Below, piece by piece: positions 22,498 to 32,245 of a DNA stretch of 64,000 nt. The DNA is from Agarophyton chilense (taxonomy: Eukaryota; Rhodophyta; Florideophyceae; Gracilariales; Gracilariaceae). The notes beneath the pieces were generated by a model. It saw only the letters and a list, made by a program, of their open reading frames with translations. It had not been told where the DNA came from and searched no databases. The stretch covers positions 496,001 through 560,000 of the forward strand of contig JARGXX010000013.1 of NCBI GenBank assembly GCA_030374765.1. The letters are read 5' to 3'. Within the stretch, counting starts at the first letter, position 1. Every line of letters begins with the position of its first letter. The translations under genes were made by a program, and so were the position numbers.

Positions 22498-24631
22498 TCA
22501 ACTGGTTTCTCTCCCTGGAGGTAAGTTAGTGCAATTGTTTGCCAAATGGTCTGTCGCGAGACAAAACCAGCAAACGAGGCCTCCAGTTTGGGGGTCTCGC
22601 GTTACCATTGACGGGGGCTTCGAAACCTGATTGGTAGGAGCAGTGGCGTAGGATGTGGGTGGCGAGTTATGGGAGCTCGCTCCCTGCGTCCTCTGCGAGC
22701 TCTCCGCACTTGGTGGCGATTGTACCGAGTTTGGTGTGCGCGTTGACGACCAATTTCCTACCGTCGAGGGTTTCGAGAACCGCCTCTGGGTCGCTACCAA
22801 GTGGATAGCGGTTCCTGTAGGTACTTCGATGTGCGAGCTACCCTCTGAGGTTGTGGTGTCTTCAATTTCCAAGACTGACCTTTTCGGTTCATCCTTCGAG
22901 GTTGGAGGCACGGCTGGTCTCTTTCCCAGCCGAAGGGTATCTCCAAGGCCCTGAGAGTACCGAGCCAGCCCATTGTAGTCTACCTTTCGGTTAGTGGCCA
23001 GGTAATTGCGTACCTGGGAACGGATCGCTTTGTCGAAATTGTCGGCAAATAGAGACTTTAACCGAGAGATAGTGAACACATTACCACAGCGGATTGCCCG
23101 ATTCCACAGCGTGAGCGAAAAATCAGATTTGGTTGCCCAGACCTTTGATGGTAGGCGAGGACTTTCGAATAAGCCTCTTGGATAACCTCATCGGTGGCAT
23201 ATGTTTCCAAAAGGAAATTGACCACCTCTGGGTATGACTCCAACATCTCTGTGCCATACTCATCCATCGCTAAGGTAATGCCGCGGAGCCTACCCTGCAG
23301 CAAGTATTATGCTTGTCCTTTCAGGTAAAACTGAAATAGCCACATAGCAGCGCCCTCGGGAAACCCATTTTGGTCACATGCAGGCTTGAACTTCTGTAGA
23401 AACTCAATTACCGCAATAGGATCCGTACCTGTGAAGGTTGTGTCACCCATTTGGCAGCTGAGCTTTTTGTGGTGCTTAGTAATCTTCTGCGCAACATCTT
23501 GGGTGTATTCAGAAGACTTGTTGATCAACCGATAGGTCCTGTAATCAACTGCTTTGGTGAACATATCGTTCAAGGATTGGTGCACCTCCAGGTCCATTTC
23601 GGTGTCCGTCTCAGAGTCGGGCGACTCATTGCATCGCTTTTTACCATTTTGGTTCTTTTTCGACGACTTCTTCGTCGACCTGTTCGGTTTTTTCTTCTTC
23701 TTACCTTTACGGTCATCATCCGACGATGAACTCGTATCGGAACTGGAGTCTGACGAGTCGGGGTCTGAATCATCCTCTCGATTCTATCCCCTCTTCGGCC
23801 TCCGCTTCTTCCCTTTTTGGTTTCTTCGTCGCTCATCCAACGAGTCAGACGAATCGTCCTTGGGACCACATCCATGGGTATCCTTTTGAACGAAACCAGT
23901 AATTGGTGGCAGATAAATGTCTTGAGGATCTACCTTCCCCGAGACCTCTTAACTCTGCCTTGGACCTTGTAAGTACTCACTATCAGTAGGTAAGTGTTTG
24001 GAATGGGTGGAATAACCCATTTGGAACCCTTGTGGTATGCGCTTTGCGATGTTCACCTGTGTTGGTCGGGATTCTGCGAATCCTTCGGAATCCCAAAGGT
24101 CCTGCACAGTGCGGTAAACATGCTTCCTAGCATCTGTAAAGAGATACTGTTTCACGATTTCAGGTATCCTTTCCGACAGCTCTTGAGCTGCTCGGTCAAC
24201 CACGATACGGGTAAATGAATCGACGTCCATTGAGGGCGGAACCATCCGGGTATCCGACTTCTCCTTTAAGGTTAATGCATCCTCGACCGCAAGGGTGATG
24301 AGCGCTTTCGCTCGCTCTTCGAGCTGAGGACATAGCTCCTCCGCTGCAACCTCAATTGGTAATTCCCTTGAGTTTCCGTTGCCATAGGCGGCGGACCATG
24401 TACCTTTACGGTTTTGTCCCGAGGGTGCCGGAGCAGCTCCTCGGGGTTTTCCAGAATCGATTGAGCCGATGGGGCTCCTTTAGGACCTTTATGGCTTGGC
24501 GAGGCGCTCGCACCACGCGTTCTCCTTTTAGGTCGTTCCATTTGTGACCAATAGTGGTATCCTGTACTGCTTTGCGGGATTTCCTGAAACCAAATAGGTG
24601 TACGAGCGTTTAGTCCTTCTCGGAATCTCAT
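22498..24631 (-). pseudogene. gypsy 1 gag region
   Basis: Several frames together look like a gypsy Gag: a charged N-terminal part (24631-24272), a helical part (24245-23949), a Ser/Asp-rich then Lys-rich linker (about 23800-23620), then the capsid core (23597-22498) with F-T-G-T-D-P-I-A-V-I-E-F-L-Q-K-F. Near 22560 there is a C-W-F-C-L-A-T-D-H-L-A-N-N-C zinc knuckle (C-x2-C-x4-H-x4-C). The region is broken. Confidence 0.75.
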
Positions 24632-24669
24632 GTGAACCGTGAAGGTACGACGAAACCTAAAAATACTTT

Positions 24670-24685
24670 CTAAGTCGGGAGACCA
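24670..24685 (-). other. gypsy 1 primer-binding site
   Basis: Three bases inside the 5' LTR the minus strand reads TGGTCTCCCGACTTAG, as expected for pairing with a tRNA 3' end (CCA). I cannot assign the tRNA. Confidence 0.6.
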
Positions 24686-24688
24686 AAA

Positions 24689-25322
24689 TGTCGTACAATC
24701 ACCTCTGGGGTATGCTACTGTCTTGTCTCGGGAGCGTAGTGACGCTCAACCGTAGGGAGTGTGTTGACGCTTAACCTTAGAAGGTAGACGTAGTAAACCT
24801 CGATGGTAACAGGGCATCGTGAAAACCCGCAGGGGCAAACGGCGGGGCAACTAGCCTATACCGTGTAGGTGAACGATGGTAGGCGTCGACGCACGGGAAA
24901 GCCTGTGTGGTAGTTGAGAAACGATGAACCAAAAGGTATAGTCGTGACCCAAGTGGTGCCTGTTTTTATCAGATTAGGATGGAGGAGGTGCAGTTCCCTA
25001 TATGCAGTGGACTGCACTCTCCAGATCACCCGGGAGGTGCCAGAAAGGCACGGTCTCTGACCTAGTGTCAGAGACCTGGCCAGCACTGGCTACAGTGTCA
25101 GGTGGCCACTCCACTACTGTACTAAAATGAATATAATTACAATTACAATTACTAACAATTACTCAACCAGAAGGTACAAGTCAACACTACACGTGGCTGA
25201 CAACACCTAGATGGTAGCTCGTCCAGGTCTGCATGGCCGATGATCCCTCGCACCCATCACCTACAGGGTCAGTGCAGTATATTGACAACCTCAAAGGTCA
25301 GACCTTCTGCCACTATACGACA
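24689..25322 (-). repeat. gypsy 1 5' LTR
   Basis: 634 bp with the same TGTCGTA/TACGACA ends as 15967-16599. The two copies differ at roughly 36 positions by eye. Confidence 0.95.
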
Positions 25323-25327
25323 GCTTT
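25323..25327 (+). repeat. target-site duplication GCTTT (right)
   Basis: Second copy of GCTTT, directly after the right gypsy LTR. Confidence 0.9.
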
Positions 25328-25488
25328 CTTTTGTTGTGTGTCTCTAACTGTGCAGGGTCAACGGGAGGGACTGGATTTTGGCGGATGTGATCAGCGGCAT
25401 CAATAGTTTTTGTAGTAGATTCTAGCTCCATTTTACAGTAGAGAGGGTTGTTGCGGTCAAGTTGGCGGACATAATGTTTTATTTCCAT
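25328..25488 (-). pseudogene. copia 1 gag, upstream part
   Basis: Minus-strand Gag (M-E-I-K-H-Y-V-R-Q-L-D-R-N-N-P) that resumes on the far side of the gypsy insertion at 15961. It lies between the copia primer site and the insertion. Confidence 0.65.
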
Positions 25489-25802
25489 GGATGAGTTATG
25501 AAATTTTGTTGTGCGATCTGTAAGGATGTATCTGTCACTATCGGTGATCAGAGCGTTTTTGTAGAGTTCAATTATATGATCATTGTTTACTTTGAGAAGC
25601 TCACGGCATTTGAGTCTGTTAGATCGAGCGGTTGAGGATTCTGTTTTGAAAGACTGTTGTGTGGCGCCGTGCAGATGAGGGGAATAGAGAAATTTGCGTG
25701 GAGAAGTTAAATAGTCGCAGGACGTGTTAAGTAAAGGGGGAAGATCGAGAGGAGAAAGGGTTTAATGACAAGAAGAGAAGAAATTGGAGTGAAGTCAGCG
25801 TA

Positions 25803-25819
25803 TCGTGGGTCCCATAACC
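25803..25819 (-). other. copia 1 primer-binding site
   Basis: Adjacent to the 5' LTR the minus strand reads GGTTATGGGACCCACGA. This resembles the internal (anticodon-arm) initiator tRNA-Met primer site of Drosophila copia (GGTTATGGGCCC...). Copia 2 has GGTTATGGCCCATCGC at the same place. Confidence 0.75.
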
Positions 25820-25951
25820 TGTAACGGACAAAGGTGGTCCTTCTCATTACTCTCGGGTGCGACGCCGGTCGGGACTATGTCTAGTGCAGTGTTGCACGTG
25901 TGTGTCGTGAGTGTGCAGTCTAGCAATGCCTATTTGCACCCAGCACTGGTA
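25820..25951 (-). repeat. copia 1 5' LTR
   Basis: Starts TGTAACGG on the plus strand and aligns with 11801-11974. The outer end is approximate. Confidence 0.7.
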
Positions 25952-26725
25952 GGGATGCTCTAATTACATCTTTTCTTTACATTTTTGCATATGTCTTTAC
26001 ACATTTCATTTTATTTCATCACATTATATTTTTTCGCTTCTGTCTGCTACACTTGTATTGATCACTTTATCATTTGCACTCTCTATCTGTTACACTTTTT
26101 CTTTCTATCTTCTTTCTTTGATTTCTTTTCTTTGACGTATTCTGGGCTGGACTCTCGAGAGCATATCTACTACTTGTGTCCCCTTGGGTTGTATCAACCC
26201 CATTGTGTCCACTTCCTACTTTTACGGATATTACAGTTACATACGTGTACGTGTATCAGGTAAGTGTACACGTATAGGTACTATCTCAGCAGCAGCCTGC
26301 AACCTTACGCTGCTCTAAGTCTTCAGATGCGACGATTGGCCTAGCGCTCCCTGGAAGGCCACCACCCACGTGGAGAGAACATCGGTATTTGCGAAAGATC
26401 AGATATACATGAGCGCTTTCCCATCCGAGATGATCGTGCTCGTCTAACTCCCGCCAAACCCACCAAAGCGGGAGCCCCGCTCGCTCGTCGTGGGGCAATT
26501 GCAACTACCCAGGCCCGACAAAAGTCCGTTCTACAATCTTGGATTGCAGCGTTGTTGTAGTGGTTCTCATCTAGTTCTATGCCGGCAAACGTGCCTGCCT
26601 CAATTGTCGTCCGACGAGATGCGATCCTTCTGTCTGCAATCTTTCTCCGACTTCTTCCCACTCATTGACTACGTCTCCGCCTCGTAACTTGCTACAACGA
26701 TACCGCGCCCTGTGTGTTTTCAATC
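25952..26725. other. intergenic: pyrimidine-rich tract, then upstream region of the carrier gene
   Basis: 25970-26130 is a T/C-rich tract that gives a meaningless aromatic-rich frame. At about 26240-26275 there is an imperfect ACGTGTAC/GTACACGT inverted repeat with 10-bp arms. No gene is recognised. The last 200 bp probably hold the promoter of the carrier gene, but I see no clear TATA box. Confidence 0.4.
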
Positions 26726-27610
26726 ATGGCTAATTCTCCAAAACGGCTGTCCCCAGCTCGCGATCTGCTCTGCGGTGCTGTGGCAGGCGTCACGGCCCGG
26801 ATCTTTGTCGCGCCATTGGATCTACTTAAGATTCGCTTTCAAGTGCAGTCCGAGACCAAAGGTTTGTATCAATACCGACATCTCACCTCTGCTTTTCGAA
26901 CGATCGTATCGACTGAGGGAGTCAGGGCACTTTGGAAAGGAAATCTGTCTGCAATGCTCATGGTCACCCCATACTCAGCTTTCCAACTTGCTGCCTTTTA
27001 CCAACTTCACCAAAACACTCAAATCACGCACGAACCCTACGCATCCTTCTTGTCACTATCTGTCGGGGCAGTGTCGAGCTGCTTTGCAACCATCTGCACA
27101 TATCCGCTCGATCTACTGCGAACTCGTTTTGCCGCTCAAACAGAGCCACGTCAATATATTACCTTGAGGCATGCCACATCCATCATCTACGCTCGAGAAG
27201 GCGTGAGTGGCTTTTATGCAGGTCTATACCCCACGCTTTTGTCCGTAGTACCGTATATGTCTACCCAATTCGCCGTGTACGAAGGCGCTAAACAACACAT
27301 TCTTACTACAAGCTCTAGACAAGAGCTACACCCACAGGAGAGTGTTGTCATTGGCGGTGTGTCTGGTGTGGTATCCAAATTGCTCACCCTGCCTCTAGAT
27401 AACGCCAAGAAAATCATGCAAGTGGGAGGCCAGTTTCGTGCCAGTGACACCAGCCGATATCGAGGCATGGGTGATGTCTTAGCTAGTGTTTGGAGCCTAC
27501 ATGGGTGGCGCGGTTGGTTTAGAGGCGCAGTGCCCAGCATTTTGAAGGCCGCTCCCAATTCGGCAATAACGTTTTCAGTGTACGAAGCTTTCAAGAAGAA
27601 CTTGATGTAG
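26726..27610 (+). CDS. mitochondrial thiamine pyrophosphate carrier (SLC25A19/TPC1 type)
   Basis: A 294-residue intronless member of the mitochondrial carrier family, the usual length. Such proteins exchange ThPP across the inner mitochondrial membrane for matrix ThPP-dependent dehydrogenases. The three repeats carry the signatures P-L-D-L-L-K-I-R (residue 30), P-L-D-L-L-R-T-R (127) and P-L-D-N-A-K-K-I (223). The stretch L-R-T-R-F-A-A-Q-T-E-P-R-Q-Y and the string S-K-L-L-T-L-P-L-D followed by M-Q-V-G-G match human SLC25A19 closely (L-R-T-R-F-A-A-Q-G-E-P; Q-V-G-G), which favours TPC over other carriers. Six transmembrane segments are expected from the fold. I start at the ATG at 26726; the frame is open slightly upstream without another ATG. 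It converges on secA, with stops 62 bp apart. Confidence 0.85.
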   Translation: MANSPKRLSPARDLLCGAVAGVTARIFVAPLDLLKIRFQVQSETKGLYQYRHLTSAFRTIVSTEGVRALWKGNLSAMLMVTPYSAFQLAAFYQLHQNTQITHEPYASFLSLSVGAVSSCFATICTYPLDLLRTRFAAQTEPRQYITLRHATSIIYAREGVSGFYAGLYPTLLSVVPYMSTQFAVYEGAKQHILTTSSRQELHPQESVVIGGVSGVVSKLLTLPLDNAKKIMQVGGQFRASDTSRYRGMGDVLASVWSLHGWRGWFRGAVPSILKAAPNSAITFSVYEAFKKNLM

Positions 27611-27672
27611 AAAACCTTTTTTTACCTGACACCGCAAATAGCGTCCTTGAACAATAATAATATGACACAGTA

Positions 27673-30570
27673 TTATGCACTCAATCGATACTGGAAGAAT
27701 GAAAACACGTTGTTTCGCCTCACGCTGTTCACCATGTCGTTGAACAGTTCAAATCCTTCTCTCTGATACGCTTGCAATGGGTCCTCCCCTTCATATGACC
27801 GGAGTACAATGAACTCTTTCAAATAGTCTAGTTTCTTCATGTGATCCAGCCACAAGGTGTCCGTTTGCGTCAACCAAAGGTATCGAACAACCTCCCGAGA
27901 AAGCCCATCTTTTTTCCGATCCATGACGTGTCTCTTTTCACTCAAGAGTGAATCCATTTGCTTCACCACGTACTCTTTCAGCTTTAAAGCTTCTTGTAAT
28001 CTTGGTGCTTCAACATCTGACATCCCTGTAAAGAACTGTAAAAGCTTGGCCGAAAGCTTTTCGAAATCATCTGCAGCATCCCCTCTTCCAACGTAATTGG
28101 GAATAATCTCGGATATTGTTTTTACACATTCTTCACGGAAGCGGTCGTATAACTCCTGGTCATCGGCAACGACGATCCTCCTTCGCAAAGTGTAGAATAC
28201 CTCTCTCTGCCGGGACAAAACAGCATCATACCTGAACAGCTGCTCTCGAATATCTCGAAAATATGCTTCAACGTTTCTTTGTGCCTCGTCAAGCGTTCGA
28301 TTAACCAATGGGTTCTCAATCGGCGTGTTTTCATCCACTCGAAATGTGTCCAGGATTCCGGTCACCTTGTCTCCACCAAACACGCGAAAGATTCGGTCTT
28401 CAAGTGCCAAAAAAAACCTGCTTCCTCCAGGGTCTCCCTGCCTACCGGCACGTCCTCTCAGCTGGTTGTCCACTCTTCTACTTTCAGCCCGATCAGTCCC
28501 TATGATATACAGTCCACCCAAATCTAACACTTCCTCTCTCTCCTCCGCGACGACCTCTTCCAATTCCTCCTTAATATCCGACATAGAGTCACGCAAAAGC
28601 TGAAGCCCAGGTCTGTTTTCCGGAATAGGTCCGTATTCTGCAGCAATCCCTACAACTTCATCGATTTGTGCTAGGGATGACAATGGATTGTCAGTTTCGC
28701 CCGCCAAAGTTTTCGCAGCCTCGCGAAGAGATGCTGCTGCCTCTTCCGATATATCAGCAGGCAACATCTCGTCGTCGATAAGAATAGGTTGACTAGCAAG
28801 ATTAAGCGTAGAACACAAATCTTTGTTCAATACTGCTAGTGCCCTTCGCGCCAGAGCTCGAGCAAAGTAACTCGCGTTGCCTCCCATTAAAATATCGGTT
28901 CCTCGACCGGCCATGTTCGTTGCAATCGTTATGGAATACTTTCTTCCGGCTTGGGCGACGATTTCCGATTCACGCATGGCAGACTCTGGCTTGGCATTCA
29001 GAATATCATGATCAACACCAACATCAATTAAGAGCTTAGACAACACTTCAGAAGCTTCAACTGAAGTTGTCCCGATCAGAATAGGTCGTCCAGTTGGAGC
29101 CACTCGAGCAATCTCGCCCATGATGGCTCGGTACTTTCCGTCTTCATTTCGAAAGACGACATCAGGATAGTCTTTGCGAGCCATTGGCAAGGCAGTCGGA
29201 ACAACAACCACATCGAGACCGTACACGTCCAAAAGCTCTTTGGCCTCAGTTGCTGCCGTTCCAGTCATTCCAGAGAGTTTGTCAAACAATCGGAAAAACG
29301 CTTGGTAAGAAATCTTCGCTGCGGTGGAGGACTCTGCGTTAACTGTGATTCCCTCTTTAGCTTCAATTGCTTGGTGTAGCCCATCACTCCATCGTCGGCC
29401 CTTCATTACGCGCCCGGTGAATTCGTCGACGATTTGAATTTCCGCATCGTCTTGCTCATCTGCATCAGCGATGATGTAATTGATGTCCTTCTTAAAAATT
29501 TCTTTCGCCTTCAAAGCGTTTGTGATAAATGCAGCCCACGGGTTTGAAGGGTCGAATAGATTTTCAACTTTGAGCGCCTGCTCTAAATCGAGGTAACCAC
29601 GTTCTGTTAACAAAACAGATTGCTCTTTTTCGTTGACGGTGTAATGTATGTCTTGAGATAAAGCATCGGCTGCTTTCTTTGCAGTATCGTACTTTGATGT
29701 CTGGATCGGTAGTTTTCCCGATATCAGTAGCGGCGTTCGTGCTTCATCGATTAAAATTGAATCGGCTTCATCAACGATGCAATAAGAGAGGGGACGTTTG
29801 AGCACGATATCGTTTTCAGTCATTGCAAGATTGTCCCGGAGATAATCAAAGCCCAATTCAGAATTTGTCACGTAGATGACATCGCACGAATATGCTTTTT
29901 GACGTTCGCTTGTCTCCATGGTGGATTGTATGAGCCCCACAGTCAGGCCAAGAAACCGGTGCACTTGCCCGACGAGTTCTGCATCTCTCTTCGCCAAATA
30001 GTCGTTTACCGTGACGACGTATACTGCATTTCCTGAGAGTGCATTCAAACATGCTGCAAGCACAGCAACAATTGTTTTACCCTCACCAGTGACCATTTCA
30101 GCCACACACCCGTAGTGTAAAACCATTCCACCGATGAGTTGCACGTCATAATGCCGTAGACCAAGCACACGAAATGTAGCTTCCCTAACGAGTGCAAATA
30201 TCTCCTCCAATGCACTATCGAGACTGTTTCCACCTTGAACCTGTTCCCGAATCTGGGCAACACGCTCTCGAAGCTCAGAATCCGATAGATTCTCAATCGA
30301 AGCTTCCATATCATTTATCCGAGTTACCCGCTTCTGAAAAGATTGTAGTTTTTCCGCCCCGAGTGCCGACGATGACAGAACAGTCTGGGACTCGTTCGGA
30401 GAGGACTTTCCACGGAAAATTGCATCATTGAGAGAACGAAGAATCATCGACACTTGGCCATGGTAACGACGAGAAAAGTTCGGTAGTGGACCCGGACGAG
30501 CACGAAGCAGAGCTGGTCTGGGTCGTTGGCAAAGTACTGGGAGGGGGCATAGGAAGGCGGGATTATTCAT
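27673..30570 (-). CDS. SecA preprotein translocase ATPase, plastid/cyanobacterial type, nuclear-encoded
   Basis: A 965-residue uninterrupted SecA, the motor that pushes unfolded proteins through SecYEG. Walker A is T-G-E-G-K-T (residues 161-166) and Walker B V-D-E-A-D-S-I-L-I-D-E-A-R-T-P (266-280). Further on are N-M-A-G-R-G-T-D-I and the arginine finger region L-R-G-R-A-G-R-Q-G-D-P-G. The string G-Q-V-H-R-F-L-G-L-T-V-G-L-I-Q is typical of cyanobacteria and plastids. About 50 residues precede the conserved start; they are rich in Arg, Pro and Leu and nearly free of acidic residues, with Phe at position 5. That fits a transit peptide and the N-terminal Phe seen in red algal and glaucophyte plastid targeting. 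The C-terminal zinc-binding tail of bacterial SecA is absent. Red algal plastid genomes usually encode their own secA, so this may be a second SecA (SECA2-like, inner envelope) or a transferred copy. A mitochondrial destination is not excluded. Confidence 0.92.
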   Translation of the reverse strand: MNNPAFLCPLPVLCQRPRPALLRARPGPLPNFSRRYHGQVSMILRSLNDAIFRGKSSPNESQTVLSSSALGAEKLQSFQKRVTRINDMEASIENLSDSELRERVAQIREQVQGGNSLDSALEEIFALVREATFRVLGLRHYDVQLIGGMVLHYGCVAEMVTGEGKTIVAVLAACLNALSGNAVYVVTVNDYLAKRDAELVGQVHRFLGLTVGLIQSTMETSERQKAYSCDVIYVTNSELGFDYLRDNLAMTENDIVLKRPLSYCIVDEADSILIDEARTPLLISGKLPIQTSKYDTAKKAADALSQDIHYTVNEKEQSVLLTERGYLDLEQALKVENLFDPSNPWAAFITNALKAKEIFKKDINYIIADADEQDDAEIQIVDEFTGRVMKGRRWSDGLHQAIEAKEGITVNAESSTAAKISYQAFFRLFDKLSGMTGTAATEAKELLDVYGLDVVVVPTALPMARKDYPDVVFRNEDGKYRAIMGEIARVAPTGRPILIGTTSVEASEVLSKLLIDVGVDHDILNAKPESAMRESEIVAQAGRKYSITIATNMAGRGTDILMGGNASYFARALARRALAVLNKDLCSTLNLASQPILIDDEMLPADISEEAAASLREAAKTLAGETDNPLSSLAQIDEVVGIAAEYGPIPENRPGLQLLRDSMSDIKEELEEVVAEEREEVLDLGGLYIIGTDRAESRRVDNQLRGRAGRQGDPGGSRFFLALEDRIFRVFGGDKVTGILDTFRVDENTPIENPLVNRTLDEAQRNVEAYFRDIREQLFRYDAVLSRQREVFYTLRRRIVVADDQELYDRFREECVKTISEIIPNYVGRGDAADDFEKLSAKLLQFFTGMSDVEAPRLQEALKLKEYVVKQMDSLLSEKRHVMDRKKDGLSREVVRYLWLTQTDTLWLDHMKKLDYLKEFIVLRSYEGEDPLQAYQREGFELFNDMVNSVRRNNVFSFFQYRLSA

Positions 30571-31258
30571 GGTGATTATGTCCGATACGCAGTCCTGGCA
30601 GCTGATTCTTCAGCCAAAAGCGCGGGCTATAACTCCCTACCCTAGCTAGAGCAGGTAGAATGGAGTGTGAGGAAGATTTGTGACCGTATGGAGCCTTAGA
30701 ACATCAGGTTCGTACACAGCCCTACTTCGAACCGGTCGTTCTGCGCGTAACTGCTAGCCCCTAATGGACAGGTTGCTTGTATGGATGAGTCATTGATACA
30801 ACAGTAACGAAGGAAAGATCGTCAACACAGTGCACAATGCACCACGGAGATTTGCATCCATGTAGTTGCAATATGACGGAAGCGGGTGGTCAGAATCCAT
30901 GGCTGCACGGAGGGGCAAATCACGTGATAATCTCTGTCACTTATGAAAAATTCACCGCTTATCTGTAAAATTTGAGACAAATGGATTCGTTGTCATGTTT
31001 GGCTGCAAATTTGCATTGTGAGCGTGTGCAAACTTCAGACAACTCCGACAAGGGCTTCTCCAAAGGAGAATTCGAACCTTCGTATCTATGGTTACAAGCG
31101 TACAGAATACCAATCCCTACAGACTAAAGAATATCTCCAGAAATAAGCATAAGCAGCATCAGCCGTTTTTTGACATGAGTATTTTCGTGGGGAGAAAGCT
31201 GCAAACATTGCCCATAAGAGCAAGATCTTCTTTGAGAAAAGAGACAAGATTGTTTGTT
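30571..31258. other. intergenic between secA and the Lon-domain gene
   Basis: The upstream region of secA, which reads leftwards. I see no frame of interest and no clear promoter motif. At about 31040-31120 the minus strand has a GGTTCGAATTC that recalls a tRNA T-loop, but the arms do not pair. Confidence 0.4.
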
Positions 31259-32245
31259 TCAATCTAAAGCATTCTTCAAGCTTAGCTGCGCATACGTAAC
31301 TGCTTTTTTCTCTTGAAGAAACTCCAGTGCCATGCGCAATCGGTCTGATGTTCTGGTTAAGTGTCGCGCCTTTCGTGAAACGTTTTCATCCCCCTCCATA
31401 CATCTCAATATCCCGAAACTAAAACATTCTGCTCTTTCCCAAAACACCTGTCGAGTTGCATGAGGCGTGGCTTCCCATTCATGCTCTTCAATTTCTTTGT
31501 CATACACCTTTGGGGCCCAGACAGCCAATTCCTGTTCTACAACTCTTCGTGCCAGCTTATCATTCTGAAGTTTTCTTAAAAGACCACTAACTTCCCTGCA
31601 AGCGTTCCAAAGATTCCATTCCAAATGAGAAACTTCCGATCGTTCTGCAAAGCTTTCCTCTGGGTTATCTCTAACTCTTTGCACTCGAGCCATTGTCAGA
31701 TTCGGATTTACAGACTGCTCGGTTGTCTTCAAGACGGCCAGTCTGCTGGAACAGCGACAGTCCAATACAACTCGAGGACCATTCTCTTGTTCAACGCCCT
31801 TTACCATGAGTAATGTAATCAATGCCCCACATGCGCCGGTAATTCCCGATGAACACTCATCCGCTTTAATGCAACCGAAGAAAGTAGACCCACTTTTAAG
31901 TATAGACTGGAACAGTTCGTAATCCAATGAAACTTGGCGTAGCTCGCCAGGTGTCATAATAGAGTTCTCGTCTGGTACGAAAACTACTGGAACAACAAGA
32001 TGTTGGGGTTCCTCACTTTGCATTGAAGGGATCACCATGAGACAGCTGCTTCTCCTCCAGGAACGAGTAATGATTATGCCTCTTTCAAAAGGAAATTGTT
32101 GCCTCCTACATGCAGATTCAGCTGCACGAAGCGACCTTAGTCCGTTTTCGCGTGATGAGAACATGTAATTAGCCCAACATGGAGCATTTCGCGCTTTTCG
32201 TCTCTGTTTTTGTTGTTCGCAAAAAGTCATTTTTCCCTCATGCAT
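31259..32245 (-). CDS. LON substrate-binding-domain protein (probable)
   Basis: 328 residues from the ATG at 32245; the frame is open further upstream but without an ATG. Residues about 83-192 resemble the LON N-terminal (PUA-like) domain. A hydrophobic start (V-V-P-V-V-F-V-P-D-E) is followed by M-T-P-G-E, L-F-Q-S-I-L-K-S-G-S-T-F-F-G, an I-T-L-L-like strand, C-R-C-S-S-R-L-A-V-L and A-R-V-Q-R-V-R-D. That order fits the family's lead proline, P-G-E, F-G-V, G-R-x-R-F-x-V and V-x-x-L-x-D. The helical C-terminal half is charged and has no ATPase or protease motif, so this is a stand-alone LON-domain protein, as known from plants, algae and bacteria. The N-terminal 75 residues are basic and Ser/Arg/Ala rich, compatible with organelle targeting. 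Family membership is likely; the function is unknown. Confidence 0.5.
   Translation of the reverse strand: MHEGKMTFCEQQKQRRKARNAPCWANYMFSSRENGLRSLRAAESACRRQQFPFERGIIITRSWRRSSCLMVIPSMQSEEPQHLVVPVVFVPDENSIMTPGELRQVSLDYELFQSILKSGSTFFGCIKADECSSGITGACGALITLLMVKGVEQENGPRVVLDCRCSSRLAVLKTTEQSVNPNLTMARVQRVRDNPEESFAERSEVSHLEWNLWNACREVSGLLRKLQNDKLARRVVEQELAVWAPKVYDKEIEEHEWEATPHATRQVFWERAECFSFGILRCMEGDENVSRKARHLTRTSDRLRMALEFLQEKKAVTYAQLSLKNALD

Larger units (their letters stand above)
15967..25322 (-). mobile_element. Ty3/gypsy element with chromodomain and antisense ORF
   Basis: A 9356-bp minus-strand element with two full LTRs (633 and 634 bp), flanked by the 5-bp duplication GCTTT. Order in element sense: 5' LTR (25322-24689), primer site, gag (about 24630-22500), protease (22118-21396), RT (21296-20295), RNase H-integrase-chromodomain (20279-18063), a 1.4-kb tail holding an ORF on the opposite strand (17405-17902), polypurine tract and 3' LTR (16599-15967). 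RT before integrase is diagnostic of gypsy. The long pol frames remain open, while gag is broken; I estimate a handful of breaks in all. Comparing the LTRs by eye gives about 36 substitutions plus one indel, near 6 percent, so it is moderately young and certainly younger than copia 1. Confidence 0.92.
11801..25951 (-). mobile_element. Ty1/copia element 1, split by a nested gypsy element
   Basis: A minus-strand copia element of about 4.8 kb once the 9.36-kb gypsy insertion and one copy of its 5-bp duplication are set aside. Order in element sense: short LTR (25951-25820), tRNA-iMet-type primer site, gag start (25488-25328), gypsy insertion, rest of gag (15961-15228), protease remnant, integrase, RT, RNase H, then 3' LTR (11974-11801). 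Integrase before RT is diagnostic of copia. The LTRs are short (about 130-175 bp) and clearly diverged from each other. The element is broken, with at least three breaks besides the insertion. It must predate the gypsy element inside it. Confidence 0.88.

Noticed and set aside
22655-23889. Plus-strand frames opposite gypsy gag (including a Ser/Phe-rich one)
   Set aside because: They are antisense shadows of the Ser/Asp/Lys-rich Gag linker. Unlike the 17.1-17.9 kb ORF, they lie fully over a known coding region.
25985-26263. 92-codon plus-strand frame rich in Phe, Leu and Tyr
   Set aside because: It is a translation of a T/C-rich tract with no domain, start context or conservation.
26240-26275. 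ACGTGTAC/GTACACGT inverted repeat upstream of the carrier gene as a regulatory site
   Set aside because: It is about 450 bp from the start codon, made of alternating purine-pyrimidine sequence that forms such repeats easily, and has no second copy near another gene.
31040-31120. tRNA-like sequence with GGTTCGAATTC on the minus strand
   Set aside because: The T-arm and acceptor arms do not pair and no anticodon stem can be drawn. It is probably coincidence or a very degraded tRNA.
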